A stretch of 64,000 nt of DNA from Exobacillus caeni (GCF_005747095.1 NZ_SWLG01000017.1:1-64000), one strand, 5' to 3'. Positions 1-8,594 are shown, numbered from the stretch's first letter. Notes: generated from the letters alone by a model not told the origin. A program made the numbers and translations.

Positions 1-96
1 AAGATCAGGGAGCAAGCTCCCATCTCTTCGCTCGACTTGCATGTATTAGGCACGCCGCCAGCGTTCGTCCTGAGCCAGGATCAAACTCTCCGATAA
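1..96 (-). rRNA. 16S ribosomal RNA, 5' end only (partial)
   Basis: The reverse strand reads through the universal bacterial 16S start (GAGAGTTTGATCCTGGCTCA), followed by the usual first helix sequence and the variable helix near E. coli position 70-100. The gene runs off the left edge, so only about the first 95 nt are present. The exact 5' end is estimated from the Bacillus form TTATCGGAGAG. Confidence 0.97.
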
Positions 97-180
97 GATA
101 AGTTCAATCTAGCTTGCTTTAAAGCTTAATTCGCTTGGCGTTTTGTTCAGTTTTCAAAGAACTACGATGCACAGGATGTG
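97..180 (-). other. rrn leader with conserved antitermination-type segment
   Basis: On the reverse strand, between the promoters and the 16S start, lies TTCTTTGAAAACTGAACA. This matches the conserved segment of Bacillus rRNA leaders that precedes the 16S processing stalk. No protein gene is present here. Confidence 0.7.
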
Positions 181-235
181 ATGGCCTATAGCCAGTAATC
201 CTTTATGCGTTTCGTCGTTTTCAGCGACAAGATTA

Positions 236-264
236 AGTATATCATCTTATTTCGCAGAAGTCAA
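236..264 (-). promoter_or_regulatory. rrn promoter, proximal
   Basis: Reverse strand: -35 TTGACT at 264-259, exactly 17 bp spacer, -10 TATACT at 241-236. It is the nearest of three tandem promoters to the 16S gene and shares GTTGACTTCTGCGAAA with the middle promoter. Confidence 0.85.
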
Positions 265-325
265 CAACTTTTAAAGAAGTTTTTTCGCTCACAATAACCT
301 CACTGATACTGCGGCGACAAAAATT

Positions 326-354
326 ATTATATAACTTGTTTTCGCAGAAGTCAA
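326..354 (-). promoter_or_regulatory. rrn promoter, middle
   Basis: Reverse strand: -35 TTGACT at 354-349, 17 bp spacer, -10 TATAAT at 331-326. This is the strongest match to the sigma-A consensus of the three. Confidence 0.88.
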
Positions 355-393
355 CAATAAATATTAGTTTATTTAGCTGACAGCGACTTTATT

Positions 394-423
394 AATGTAG
401 CATTTGGATGCTGTTATTGTCAA
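394..423 (-). promoter_or_regulatory. rrn promoter, distal (candidate)
   Basis: Reverse strand: perfect -35 TTGACA at 423-418, 18 bp spacer, weaker -10 TACATT at 399-394. A GTCGCTG-like element follows the -10, as it does behind the other two promoters, which suggests a third duplicated promoter unit. Confidence 0.55.
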
Positions 424-465
424 CTTGATTATCGCGCAACATTTACAGCAGCGTTTAAAAATATA

Positions 466-502
466 CCACGCAGAAGAAAGGCCGTCAAATCTTTTCTGCG
501 CA
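466..502 (-). terminator. Stem-loop after ygxA
   Basis: Arms CGCAGAAGAAAG (469-480) and CTTTTCTGCG (491-500) form an imperfect hairpin just past the ygxA stop. On the reverse strand it is followed by a T-rich run. It probably ends ygxA transcription before the rrn promoters. Confidence 0.5.
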
Positions 503-524
503 GTATCAACCGCTCCTATATTAG

Positions 525-1385
525 TTAAACTTTATATAACCTGCTGAAGATCCCTTCACCTTTTGTCTCTTTAATCTCAATGTTAATTAGCCCTTTATCA
601 ATCAAGTGTTCCAGTAACGCGCCGAGGTCTACTCCATAATCCTTCAATTCAGGCTCTTCCAATAATTCCTGGTAGGACCATGTTTCCTTTTTGGTCATCA
701 CCTGTCTGAGGTGCGCTCCCCCAAGCTTCGATTTTGAGCTTAAAGAAAAGTCATTTGCGATCAATAACAGCTCCAGCCTCTTTTCAAGTGGCTCTTCACT
801 GTTAAGTAATTCATTGTAAAGCTTAAATATTTCTGGTTCAATATGCTTCACCTGACTCCAGACTGTTATTTCCGGGTGGAATCCATGTTCAATCACCGAA
901 AGCCTGGCCATATGATGGAGGGCATGCAAAATAAAATTGTAGGCATCTAAAAATTGCTTTGAATTATACAATACTCTTCCATCGGTAAATCTCCGAATAA
1001 GTTTTGCGTATTCAATGCCTATCTTCTTTTTTCGTTCTTCCTCAGGAAAATAGCGGATTGTTTCTTTCAAATTGGCAACATACTCGTTCCTGTCAAAGAT
1101 TACTTTTCCGTTCACAATCCATGAAATAATCCGTCTGTTGCTTCCTGACATGAGCCAATCCTGAAGTTTTTCTTCACTAACGATATGAAGAGCTGCCTTT
1201 TTGCCTTCAAACTCGTAATGTTTTACAAACCAATATGTCTCATTGTTTTTTGTAATAACGAGCAAGACCACATCAAAGTTATCCGTTAAAGGGCTTAACG
1301 GTTGTGTTTTTTCAATCACTAATATACCGAGCGTATCTTTATGACTTGCCCGTTCCTGGTAGATTGGACGAAGTAGGTTTTCCAT
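525..1385 (-). CDS. ygxA: YgxA-like nucleotidyltransferase-like protein
   Basis: A 286-aa soluble protein matching the YgxA family, annotated as nucleotidyltransferase-like with unknown substrate. The N-terminal about 120 residues would carry the nucleotidyltransferase-like fold. The rest is helical, with a basic segment (EEERKKK near residue 115). The ATG at 1385 has GGAGG 8 bp upstream; another ATG 4 bp further up is out of frame. Placement directly upstream of an rrn operon and next to ygzB and perR copies the B. subtilis order, which is the main support for the name. Biochemical role is not established. Confidence 0.85.
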   Translation of the reverse strand: MENLLRPIYQERASHKDTLGILVIEKTQPLSPLTDNFDVVLLVITKNNETYWFVKHYEFEGKKAALHIVSEEKLQDWLMSGSNRRIISWIVNGKVIFDRNEYVANLKETIRYFPEEERKKKIGIEYAKLIRRFTDGRVLYNSKQFLDAYNFILHALHHMARLSVIEHGFHPEITVWSQVKHIEPEIFKLYNELLNSEEPLEKRLELLLIANDFSLSSKSKLGGAHLRQVMTKKETWSYQELLEEPELKDYGVDLGALLEHLIDKGLINIEIKETKGEGIFSRLYKV

Positions 1386-1583
1386 TCATAAGTCCTCCAA
1401 ATATGTAAAGTTCAAATAAAGACTTTTGCCAAACATGTGATTATCTAACTTATTCAACAGGCTCTATTATAAATCCTTTCACTTTTTCTGCAACGGGAAA
1501 AATTTGAATTTTTCATGTCCTGGCAATACAGAAATACCTTATTAGACACTCATATGCTATACTGTTTGGCAGGAGGGAAAAAC

Positions 1584-1958
1584 ATGCAATTAAAATACAC
1601 CAACAAAATAAACAAAATCCGTACGTTCGCCCTGAGTCTTGTTTTTATTGGGATTTTGATTATGTATATAGGAATCTTCTTCAAAACATCCGTTCTTTTA
1701 ATGACTATCTTCATGATTATCGGTTTCTTAGCCACAATGGCCAGTGCTGTCGTTTATTTTTGGATCGGCATGCTCTCGACTAAAGCAGTCCAGGTCGAAT
1801 GCCCCAATTGCCACAAGACAACAAAAGTACTTGGAAAAGTTGACGCTTGTATGTATTGCAAGCAGCCGTTAACGCTGGACCCTTCCCTTGAAGGAAAGGA
1901 ATTCGATGAAAAATACAACAATAAAAAATATCAAAAACAAATGGAAAAACAAAAATAA
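1584..1958 (+). CDS. ygzB: YgzB, UPF0295 membrane protein with C-terminal zinc ribbon
   Basis: The chosen start is the ATG at 1584, 6 bp after AGGAGGG; a longer frame begins at 1515 but has no ribosome site. The 124-aa product has two hydrophobic helices (about residues 17-40 and 45-70). A soluble tail follows with a four-cysteine zinc-ribbon pattern, CPNC then CMYC about 15 residues on. This is the UPF0295/YgzB architecture and size. Function is unknown. It is divergent from ygxA and convergent with perR, sharing a terminator with perR. Confidence 0.85.
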   Translation: MQLKYTNKINKIRTFALSLVFIGILIMYIGIFFKTSVLLMTIFMIIGFLATMASAVVYFWIGMLSTKAVQVECPNCHKTTKVLGKVDACMYCKQPLTLDPSLEGKEFDEKYNNKKYQKQMEKQK

Positions 1959-1972
1959 TCCTCTATCCGAAT

Positions 1973-2007
1973 AAAAAAACTCGCCAGGATTTCCTGGCGA
2001 GTTTTTT
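1973..2007. terminator. Bidirectional terminator between ygzB and perR
   Basis: Arms CTCGCCAGGA (1980-1989) and TCCTGGCGAG (1992-2001) are flanked by A7 and T6 runs, so it can serve both convergent genes. It touches the perR stop codon. Confidence 0.9.
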
Positions 2008-2443
2008 AATGTTGCTTTTTCTTTTGGCAGGTAGGACACGTCCCGTAAATCTCCATACGGTGTTCCCCGACCTTAAAGCCTGTTACCTGCTCAGCTAATG
2101 TCTCAACTTCATCCAAACCTGGATAATGAAAATCGACCATTTTGCCGCAGTCATCGCAAATAATATGATAATGATCGGTTGTCACCCAATCAAAGCGGCT
2201 TGAAGAATCGCCATACGTCAGTTCTTTAACTAGACCAATCTCTTTAAAGACTCTTAGGTTGTTATAAACAGTAGCTACACTCATATTCGGAAACTTTCCT
2301 TCAAGCGCTTTATATATTTCATCCGCAGTTGGATGGGACATAGACTGTATTAAAAAATCTAAAATCGCATGACGTTGCGGAGTGATCCGAACTCCGGAAT
2401 TTTTCATTGCATCAATCGCTTCTTGCAGCCGCATATCTGACAC
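2006..2443 (-). CDS. perR: PerR, peroxide-sensing Fur-family repressor
   Basis: PerR represses peroxide-defence genes and is inactivated by iron-catalysed oxidation of metal-ligand histidines. The protein has the winged helix with [13 protein letters not shown] and the recognition region [12 protein letters not shown]. It also has the HYH metal site and two CxxC zinc motifs (CDDC, CPTC). The start is taken as GTG at 2443, with GAGGTG 7 bp upstream, giving 145 aa, the length of B. subtilis PerR. An ATG at 2449 overlaps the ribosome site and is less likely. A near-perfect Per box lies upstream, so autoregulation is expected. Confidence 0.95.
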   Translation of the reverse strand: MSDMRLQEAIDAMKNSGVRITPQRHAILDFLIQSMSHPTADEIYKALEGKFPNMSVATVYNNLRVFKEIGLVKELTYGDSSSRFDWVTTDHYHIICDDCGKMVDFHYPGLDEVETLAEQVTGFKVGEHRMEIYGTCPTCQKKKQH

Positions 2444-2478
2444 CGTCATGCACCTCACTTTCAAAACACATTCTTATT

Positions 2479-2493
2479 TTATAATATTTATAA
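2479..2493. promoter_or_regulatory. Per box upstream of perR
   Basis: TTATAATATTTATAA matches the PerR consensus TTATAATnATTATAA at 13 of 14 defined positions. It overlaps the likely -10 region of perR (reverse strand TTGAAG, 16 bp, TATAAA), as expected for autorepression. Confidence 0.8.
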
Positions 2494-2553
2494 ATAGTGT
2501 ACATCGTTCTTCAAGGTTTTGTCAATATTAGTATGCTACACCCTATTAGTTGA

Positions 2554-3105
2554 TTATTCTTCATGGAGAACAGATTCTGCAACACCGAGCTTTTGATTAA
2601 TGTACCTTCCTGCCACAAACAAGAAATCAGACAACCTGTTTAAATAAGCTAAAACGAGAGGATTAACCCCTTCGATTCCAACAGTAGACCTTTCTGCACG
2701 CCTTACGATTGTTCTCGCTACATGTAGTGCGCTTCCTGAAGAATGGCCGCCAGGCAATATGAAATTTTTCAAAGGCTTGAGTTCCTCGTCCCATTTATCG
2801 ATGTTTTCTTCCAGGTAGGTCACATCCTCTTCTCCCACCGTCCAGGATACCTTTTTTCCTTCAGGTGTTGCGAGTTCTGCTCCTACATGAAACAATGCGG
2901 TTTGCACTTTATGAAACGTTTCTTCAAATTCCTTTTTCCCTTCAAAATCAATATTACCTAAAAAGCTTAATGCTAATCCAATTTGAGAGTTTGCTTCATC
3001 ACAGGTTCCGTACGCATCCACTCTAACGTCATTTTTTGAAACCCTGCTTCCGTATACAAGGGAAGTCGTTCCTTTGTCGCCAGTTTTCGTATAGATTTTC
3101 ACCAT
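2554..3105 (-). CDS. yvqK: Cob(I)yrinic acid a,c-diamide adenosyltransferase, PduO type
   Basis: Transfers adenosyl from ATP to cob(I)alamin to make adenosylcobalamin. The 183-aa protein begins with the family signature TKTGDKGTTSL. It continues with RVDAYGTCDEANSQIG and ends with the RRAERSTVG and LNRLSDFLFVAGRY segments typical of PduO/YvqK. ATG at 3105 is preferred, with GGGGG upstream; a TTG one codon earlier is the alternative. In B. subtilis yvqK is elsewhere, so its place between perR and bcp is a rearrangement. No cobalamin riboswitch was seen upstream. Confidence 0.92.
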   Translation of the reverse strand: MVKIYTKTGDKGTTSLVYGSRVSKNDVRVDAYGTCDEANSQIGLALSFLGNIDFEGKKEFEETFHKVQTALFHVGAELATPEGKKVSWTVGEEDVTYLEENIDKWDEELKPLKNFILPGGHSSGSALHVARTIVRRAERSTVGIEGVNPLVLAYLNRLSDFLFVAGRYINQKLGVAESVLHEE

Positions 3106-3246
3106 CAATACCCCCGTTTCTAATATATTTGCTAATTCTCCCTAAACAGGTCTTTAATCTACCGTTTCTAAAACTATGTAATTTTACGTATCCTCCCCTA
3201 ATTATACGAAACTTTCTGTAATCTCTAAAATAAAACACCTTTTAAA

Positions 3247-3279
3247 CAAAAATAGAGCGAGAAAGAAAACTCGCTCTTT
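3247..3279 (-). terminator. Stem-loop with T run
   Basis: Arms AGAGCGAG (3254-3261) and CTCGCTCT (3270-3277) are followed on the reverse strand by ATTTTTG. It lies downstream of bcp, beyond a first inverted repeat, and could end read-through before yvqK. Confidence 0.65.
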
Positions 3280-3361
3280 AGGCCGAGGTAGGTATGATTC
3301 TCTACAGGTTATGTAATTTGCAGTGATATTGTATGGACGTACGCCTTCATTTTCACTTAAA

Positions 3362-3398
3362 TTTAAAACCTCCGCAAATATATGGCAGAGGTTTTAAA
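3362..3398 (-). terminator. Inverted repeat after bcp
   Basis: Perfect 11-bp arms TTTAAAACCTC (3362-3372) and GAGGTTTTAAA (3388-3398) sit 10 bp past the bcp stop. The loop is 15 nt. It is likely the primary bcp terminator. Confidence 0.65.
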
Positions 3399-3407
3399 CA
3401 GCTGTTT

Positions 3408-3878
3408 TTATGAAAGGTATTCTTTTATGAAGTTCAATGCTTCTTCAACATGGTCTTTCACACGAACTTTCCGCCATTCTTTTACAAGGTTTCCCTCTTT
3501 ATCGATTATGAAAGTAGAGCGTTCGATTCCCATGTATTCTTTCCCAAAGTTTTTCTTCAGTTTCCATACACCGTATTTCTCCGCTACCTCATGATCTTCA
3601 TCGGCTAAGAGCAAGAAAGGAAGATCATGCTTTTCGATAAACTTTTTATGACGCTCAATCGGATCCGGGCTTACTCCTAATATTACCGTGTCCTGTTCAC
3701 TGAAGCTTTCATGGCTATCACGGAAATCACACGCTTCTGTGGTACATCCCGGTGTCATATCTTTTGGGTAAAAGTATAATACAACATTCTTCCCCTTGTA
3801 GTCAGCAAGGGAAACCTCTTCTCCACTATTTGACTTCAACGAAAAATCAGGTGCTTTTTGCCCTACTTCAACAGTCAT
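3408..3878 (-). CDS. bcp: Thioredoxin-dependent peroxiredoxin, BCP family
   Basis: Reduces hydrogen peroxide and alkyl peroxides in the cytoplasm. The 156-aa protein has the thioredoxin-like fold with the catalytic motif TPGCTTEAC. The peroxidatic Cys is the first and a resolving Cys lies five residues later, the classic BCP arrangement. The conserved Arg is in GIERSTFIID. Size and location next to perR match B. subtilis YgaF. The start ATG has a GAGGAGGG site. Peroxide defence next to PerR makes functional sense, although no Per box was found at this gene. Confidence 0.95.
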   Translation of the reverse strand: MTVEVGQKAPDFSLKSNSGEEVSLADYKGKNVVLYFYPKDMTPGCTTEACDFRDSHESFSEQDTVILGVSPDPIERHKKFIEKHDLPFLLLADEDHEVAEKYGVWKLKKNFGKEYMGIERSTFIIDKEGNLVKEWRKVRVKDHVEEALNFIKEYLS

Positions 3879-3937
3879 TCTTTGCCCTCCTCTAGAAATA
3901 AACTATCTACCTTAAGCGTAACCAATTTAATGAAAAG

Positions 3938-4363
3938 TTACAACTCAGAGGGATGTTTCTTGTACTCTATAATGGTTGTGACAAAGAAAGCTGCTGGCAT
4001 CAGGTAACCGATAAGCGCCTCTATGATTGCAATCCACCTTCCGACCCCAACCGGTGTAATATCCCCGTACCCAACCGAGAGCAATGTTACCGCACTAAAG
4101 TATAATACAGATTCAATCTGCTCGATCGCAGAACCCATCAATGCCTTGCTTCCCTGCTGAAGTACCGGAACATCAACCATTAAAAAAACAAGGTAGAGAC
4201 TGCCAAACGCAGTAATCAAGGTCATATACACCAGGAAAAGCATGATCAATTTATAAACGGATATTAAGCTCCCGGGAACCCTTGTACGTTTTAGTAATGA
4301 AACGAAGCTTCCCCAGACACTCATAACTGTTAAGCCAATCGTAAGAATAAACAGCCATAGCAT
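3938..4363 (-). CDS. Two-TM potassium channel family protein
   Basis: A 141-aa membrane protein with an N-terminal helix, a second helix around residues 35-65, a pore loop and a final helix. The pore contains the potassium selectivity filter in LLSVGYGDITP. It matches the Ion_trans_2 family and lacks a cytosolic RCK regulatory domain, so gating is unknown. It is monocistronic by appearance; the ABC exporter starts over 2.7 kb away and ends upstream with its own terminator. Confidence 0.85.
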   Translation of the reverse strand: MLWLFILTIGLTVMSVWGSFVSLLKRTRVPGSLISVYKLIMLFLVYMTLITAFGSLYLVFLMVDVPVLQQGSKALMGSAIEQIESVLYFSAVTLLSVGYGDITPVGVGRWIAIIEALIGYLMPAAFFVTTIIEYKKHPSEL

Positions 4364-4483
4364 AAGACCACCTCATTCTTAACTTATGAGCTAGCCATCA
4401 TAGATAGGACAGCCTTTTCCAGGAAAAATTTCAATGGGGCGGAGCACTCTCCTCTGCTAAAATAGTCACATTCTTATACAGCA

Positions 4484-4516
4484 AGAAAAGAGCCAGAAGA
4501 AATCTCTTCCGGCTCT
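4484..4516 (-). terminator. Terminator of the ABC-2 exporter operon
   Basis: Arms AGAGCCAGAAGA (4489-4500) and TCTTCCGGCTCT (4505-4516) with one mismatch, followed on the reverse strand by TTTTC. It overlaps the stop codon of the last permease gene. Confidence 0.8.
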
Positions 4517-5300
4517 AACTTCCTGCTCCTCTATATTTCGTTACGCCAATGTTCCAAAGAATTACGGATATACCAAAAAATGCAATGCCCATTACGGGCG
4601 TTAAAAAGGCATATCCATACCATTCCTCTTTTCCAAGAAAGTAGGCAGATGGATAAACACCGACGAAGGCAAACGGCAAAATCCAGGTCAAAATAAATCG
4701 GATCACTTTATTATAGATGTTTACAGGATACCGTCCATAGTTTCCTATATTGTACATCATCGGCATGATGCTCGTTCTGCTGTCCGACCAAAAACTGATG
4801 CTTGCAAGAATAACAAAAATGCCTCCATACACAAGAGCACCTCCGAGTACCAGGACGATGAAAACGAAGGGATCGTACCAGGAAATTGATAGGTCCAATC
4901 TGCTTCCTGCATAGAACATAACCGCAAGTCCTGTAATGACGCCAAACAGCGATTCCAATTCCATCCGTTCGAGGATGATTTGAAACAGACTGTGGATCGG
5001 CCGCGTTAAGATTCGGTCCATTTCCCCTTTAACAATATATCGTTCATTAAAATCCCAGATGTTAAAGAAGGAGGAAAAGAACGCAAAAGGAACAAGGAAA
5101 AATCCATATATAAAGATGATTTCATCTCTTGTCCATCCGCTTAGAAACTGGGTATGGCCAAAAACAACAAGGATAAAGATCAGGTTGACTGCCTGGAACA
5201 ATAGATCAGAAAATATCTCGACAAACAGGTCCACACGGTAGGTTAGCCTTGTTTTCATATATTGCGATAAGTACTGAAAAAACATTGATACATAAAACAT
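4515..5300 (-). CDS. ABC-2 type transporter permease (second subunit)
   Basis: A 261-aa polytopic membrane protein with about six hydrophobic segments, of the ABC-2 export permease group (COG3694-like). A cytosolic stretch FNERYIVKGEMDRILTRPIH resembles the coupling region also seen in the neighbouring permease. It starts 3 bp after the stop of the first permease, so the two are translationally linked. With the ATPase they form a three-gene exporter; the substrate cannot be read from the sequence. Confidence 0.88.
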   Translation of the reverse strand: MFYVSMFFQYLSQYMKTRLTYRVDLFVEIFSDLLFQAVNLIFILVVFGHTQFLSGWTRDEIIFIYGFFLVPFAFFSSFFNIWDFNERYIVKGEMDRILTRPIHSLFQIILERMELESLFGVITGLAVMFYAGSRLDLSISWYDPFVFIVLVLGGALVYGGIFVILASISFWSDSRTSIMPMMYNIGNYGRYPVNIYNKVIRFILTWILPFAFVGVYPSAYFLGKEEWYGYAFLTPVMGIAFFGISVILWNIGVTKYRGAGS

Positions 5301-5303
5301 GCT

Positions 5304-6095
5304 CTACCCCCCCTGGACAATCAATTGCTTTCTGGCCAGGTACCAGAACAATTGGATCGGAATAATTAAGATAACTGCCCATACCACTTGAAAAAGAATC
5401 GCCTCTGGAATTTCAGCGCCAGTAAATCCTTCTGTGAAAATCATGCTCGGAATATAACTGATAGCCTGAAACGGTAGGTAATCCATGATTTGTTGCGCCC
5501 ATCCCGGATAAAAGCTGATCGGCAAAATCAAGCCTGAAAATAAGTCGATCACAACCCGCTTCGCCCTTATCAATCCATCATTGTTAAAGAAGAAAAAGGT
5601 CATGATTCCTGTCAACAGGTTGATCTGGGTATTGATAAAGAAGCTAAAAACAAGCGATAAGAAAAAGTAAAGCCAAATGGAAACGGCAGCTGAAAAATCA
5701 ATCGGAAAAATAAGGCTGACAATGATCATTCCTGGAAAAGAAAAGAAGCTGATCCGGAAAATCCCTTCTCCTAGCCCCTGCATCATTTTCATAACCAGAT
5801 AGTTATATGGCCTTATTAACTCGACAGCAACTTTCCCTTCTTTAATCTCAAGGGCGATTTCCCTATCGATGTTATTAAAATAAAACGCCCTTGCCATCCA
5901 GGCTACCGCAATGTATGTTGTCATTTGAATAACAGAAAGCCCTTCTATCGACTCTTTGCCGCCGTAGATGGCTGACCAGAGAAAATAATATGCGCCGATA
6001 TTAATGCTGTAAATCAAGATTCCGCTATAATAGTTCGTCCGGTAGGCAAGCATCATGAGAAAGCGAATCCGGATCATCTCAACGTATTTTGCCAT
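5304..6095 (-). CDS. ABC-2 type transporter permease (first subunit)
   Basis: A 263-aa membrane protein of the COG4587-like ABC-2 permease group with about six transmembrane helices. The coupling segment is NNIDREIALEIKEGKVAVEL. The frame is open further upstream, but ATG 6095 is chosen because GAGGG lies 8 bp before it. This makes the gene overlap the ATPase 3' end by 17 bp, typical of tightly coupled subunits. The substrate is unknown. Confidence 0.88.
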   Translation of the reverse strand: MAKYVEMIRIRFLMMLAYRTNYYSGILIYSINIGAYYFLWSAIYGGKESIEGLSVIQMTTYIAVAWMARAFYFNNIDREIALEIKEGKVAVELIRPYNYLVMKMMQGLGEGIFRISFFSFPGMIIVSLIFPIDFSAAVSIWLYFFLSLVFSFFINTQINLLTGIMTFFFFNNDGLIRAKRVVIDLFSGLILPISFYPGWAQQIMDYLPFQAISYIPSMIFTEGFTGAEIPEAILFQVVWAVILIIPIQLFWYLARKQLIVQGG

Positions 6096-7101
6096 GGATA
6101 ACGCCCTCTTCATAAATGTTTCGGATAATTTCTTCTGTTGAAATTTCATGGATCTTTATGTCTGTAATCTTATGTGCGGCCACAACTCTACCGATCAGTT
6201 CAGAAATCACTTCTTCTTCGTGCGGTACGTTTGCGACCCATACGTTATGCCGATCCCCTTTCGTCCAGAACACATCGAGCTCCTTCACCAGTGGATCGAG
6301 CTGCTGATCGTCGACCTGGTTGGAAAACTGGAATTCGATTTGTTTCCCTTCACCCCAGTTGGAACGAAGCTCAGCTAGCTTTCCATCATAAATAATCTTT
6401 CCTTCATCAAGCATCACAACCCGCTCGCATAGCGCTTCAATGTCGCTTAAATCATGGGTTGTCAGCAAGATGGTAGTGTTATATTTTTCGTTGATCTCTT
6501 TAAGAAAGTTTCGGATCTTCAGTTTAACAAGCACATCCAGGCCAATCGTAGGTTCATCTAAAAACAGCAGCGGGGGATTATGAAGCAGTGCTGCTGCAAG
6601 CTCGCATCTCATCCGCTGTCCTAAAGAAAGTTTTCGTACCGGTTTATCTAACAGTGGGCCGATATCAAGTGATTCGATCACATGATTCATATGCTCGTTA
6701 TAATCCTCATCCGACACTCGGTACACCTTTTTTAAAAGGCGAAACGACTCCTGAACGGCAATATCCCACCACAATTGGGACCGCTGCCCGAACACAACAC
6801 CGATTGTCTGGACGAATTTTTCCCTTTCTTTATGAGGATTCATACCGTTTGCTTGAACAAGCCCGGAGGTTGGGGTAAGGATTCCCGTCAGCATTTTAAT
6901 CGTAGTTGACTTTCCGGCTCCGTTCTCTCCTATATAACCAACCATTTCTCCCTGCCTTACTGTAAAAGAAATATCTTCAACAGCAGGAATTACTTTATAG
7001 TTTCTAGTAAATAAATCACGAAAAGCCCCTTTCAAACCCGAACGGCTGGAATAAGACTTGAATTCTTTCCGCAATTCCTTCACTTCAATCGCATTTGACA
7101 T
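6079..7101 (-). CDS. ABC exporter ATP-binding protein (COG4586-like)
   Basis: A 340-aa ATPase with Walker A GENGAGKST, a variant signature LSLGQRMRCELAAALL, Walker B LLFLDEPTIGLD and the switch His in TTHDLSD. A C-terminal extension of about 90 residues is typical of COG4586 ATPases paired with two ABC-2 permeases. The start is ATG 7101 with GGAGGG upstream; the frame stays open to 7161 without a ribosome site. It is first gene of the three-gene exporter operon, divergent from gsaB. Confidence 0.92.
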   Translation of the reverse strand: MSNAIEVKELRKEFKSYSSRSGLKGAFRDLFTRNYKVIPAVEDISFTVRQGEMVGYIGENGAGKSTTIKMLTGILTPTSGLVQANGMNPHKEREKFVQTIGVVFGQRSQLWWDIAVQESFRLLKKVYRVSDEDYNEHMNHVIESLDIGPLLDKPVRKLSLGQRMRCELAAALLHNPPLLFLDEPTIGLDVLVKLKIRNFLKEINEKYNTTILLTTHDLSDIEALCERVVMLDEGKIIYDGKLAELRSNWGEGKQIEFQFSNQVDDQQLDPLVKELDVFWTKGDRHNVWVANVPHEEEVISELIGRVVAAHKITDIKIHEISTEEIIRNIYEEGVIHGKIR

Positions 7102-7203
7102 TTTTCTTCCCTCCAATGATTCACCAACCATTAGTCTATCCGATACTTCTAAACGAAACAATTTTTTCGCTTAGTCAGCTTGACTCCTGACTTGACTTTT
7201 CAT

Positions 7204-7232
7204 TTGATTTGTATTCCGTGCTACAATATAAA
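7204..7232 (+). promoter_or_regulatory. Candidate sigma-A promoter for gsaB
   Basis: TTGATT at 7204-7209, 17 bp spacer, TATAAA at 7227-7232. Transcription would start near 7239, which places the CAAACGTTTG palindrome at 7257-7276 inside the early transcribed region. Confidence 0.6.
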
Positions 7233-7256
7233 AGTGTCTTTTATAGAAAAAGGAAG

Positions 7257-7276
7257 TTAAACAAACGTTTGATTAA
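7257..7276. repeat. CAAACGTTTG palindrome, copy upstream of gsaB
   Basis: TTAAACAAACGTTTGATTAA lies between the promoter and the gsaB ribosome site. The same palindrome recurs six more times in the window. At this position it could act as an operator. Confidence 0.7.
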
Positions 7277-7289
7277 CCAGGAGGTCGCT

Positions 7290-8579
7290 ATGAATTTCCC
7301 TAATTCTGAGAAGTATTACGAAGAAGCGCAAAATGTTATTCTCGGTGGAGTGAACAGTCCCTCACGCTCCTTTAAAGGAGTTGGTGGTGGAACCCCGATA
7401 TTTATGGACCGTGCCAAAGGAGCTTACTTCTGGGATGTTGACGGTAACCAATACATAGATTACTTAGCGGCATACGGTCCCATCATCACCGGACATGCCC
7501 ATCCGCATATTACTGAAGCAATTACCAGAGCTGCTGAAAACGGGGTTTTATATGGCACTCCTACCAGACTCGAAAATAAATTTGCTAAGATGCTCCAGGA
7601 GGCAATCCCCTCCCTTGAAAGAGTACGTTTTGTAAATTCAGGGACGGAAGCAGTAATGACAACTATCAGGGTTGCACGCGCCTACACAGGAAGAGATAAG
7701 ATCATTAAATTCGCTGGATGCTATCACGGACATTCTGACCTTGTCCTTGTTGCTGCAGGTTCCGGCCCTTCCACGCTTGGAAATCCTGATTCTGCAGGTG
7801 TACCAAAAAGCATCGCACAGGAAGTCATCACTGTCCCTTTCAATGATATCGATAGCTTTAAGCATGCCATGGAAAAATGGGGCGATCAGATCGCAGGGGT
7901 GCTTGTAGAACCCATCGTTGGAAACTTTGGCATTGTGGAGCCAGTGGAAGGTTTCCTCGAAATGGTAAACGAAATTTCCCACGACCTTGGTTCCCTTGTT
8001 ATTTATGATGAAGTGATCACCGCCTTCCGTTTTATGTATGGAGGGGCACAGAATTTAATTGGAATAGAGCCAGATATGACCGCTTTAGGAAAAATCATCG
8101 GAGGTGGCCTTCCAATCGGCGCTTACGGCGGAAAAAGGAAGATAATGGAGCAAGTTGCACCACTTGGGCCTGCCTATCAGGCCGGCACGATGGCCGGTAA
8201 TCCCGCTTCCATCTCTTCGGGCATCGCTTGTTTAGAGGTTCTACAGGAAGAAGGGATCTATGATCGCCTCGACAGGTTAGGAGCTAAACTGGAAGAAGGT
8301 ATCCTAAAACTTGCCGAGGCGCACAATATTCCGATAACCATAAACCGTCTAAAAGGTGCCCTGACCGTTTACTTTAATGTTGGAGAAGTAACCAACTATA
8401 CACAGGCTGAGAACTCAGACGGGGAAATGTTCAGTCGTTTCTTTAAACTGATGCTGAACCAGGGAATCAACCTTGCCCCTTCCAAATATGAAGCATGGTT
8501 TCTAACGATCGCACATACTGAGGAAGACATCGATAAGACATTAACAGCAGTTGAACACTCTTTTAAAGAGCTAAAATGA
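7290..8579 (+). CDS. gsaB: Glutamate-1-semialdehyde 2,1-aminomutase
   Basis: PLP enzyme that converts glutamate-1-semialdehyde to 5-aminolevulinate in heme and tetrapyrrole synthesis. It has the PLP-binding lysine in [17 protein letters not shown], the NSGTEAVM phosphate-binding segment and the YDEVITAFR motif. ATG 7290 has AGGAGG 6 bp upstream and gives 429 aa, the length of B. subtilis GsaB. Synteny with perR, bcp and ygaE favours the GsaB paralog over HemL of the hemAXCDBL operon. That paralog choice is inference. Confidence 0.93.
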   Translation: MNFPNSEKYYEEAQNVILGGVNSPSRSFKGVGGGTPIFMDRAKGAYFWDVDGNQYIDYLAAYGPIITGHAHPHITEAITRAAENGVLYGTPTRLENKFAKMLQEAIPSLERVRFVNSGTEAVMTTIRVARAYTGRDKIIKFAGCYHGHSDLVLVAAGSGPSTLGNPDSAGVPKSIAQEVITVPFNDIDSFKHAMEKWGDQIAGVLVEPIVGNFGIVEPVEGFLEMVNEISHDLGSLVIYDEVITAFRFMYGGAQNLIGIEPDMTALGKIIGGGLPIGAYGGKRKIMEQVAPLGPAYQAGTMAGNPASISSGIACLEVLQEEGIYDRLDRLGAKLEEGILKLAEAHNIPITINRLKGALTVYFNVGEVTNYTQAENSDGEMFSRFFKLMLNQGINLAPSKYEAWFLTIAHTEEDIDKTLTAVEHSFKELK

Positions 8580-8594
8580 CAATAGGAAATTTAC

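Noticed and set aside
1515..1583. Longer N-terminus for ygzB
   Set aside because: The extension has no ribosome site and includes the promoter-like TGCTATACT. The internal ATG with AGGAGGG gives the expected length.
3029..3238. Antisense and overlapping ORFs around the adenosyltransferase start
   Set aside because: They are shadows of the PduO-type gene or of its upstream AT-rich region, without ribosome sites.
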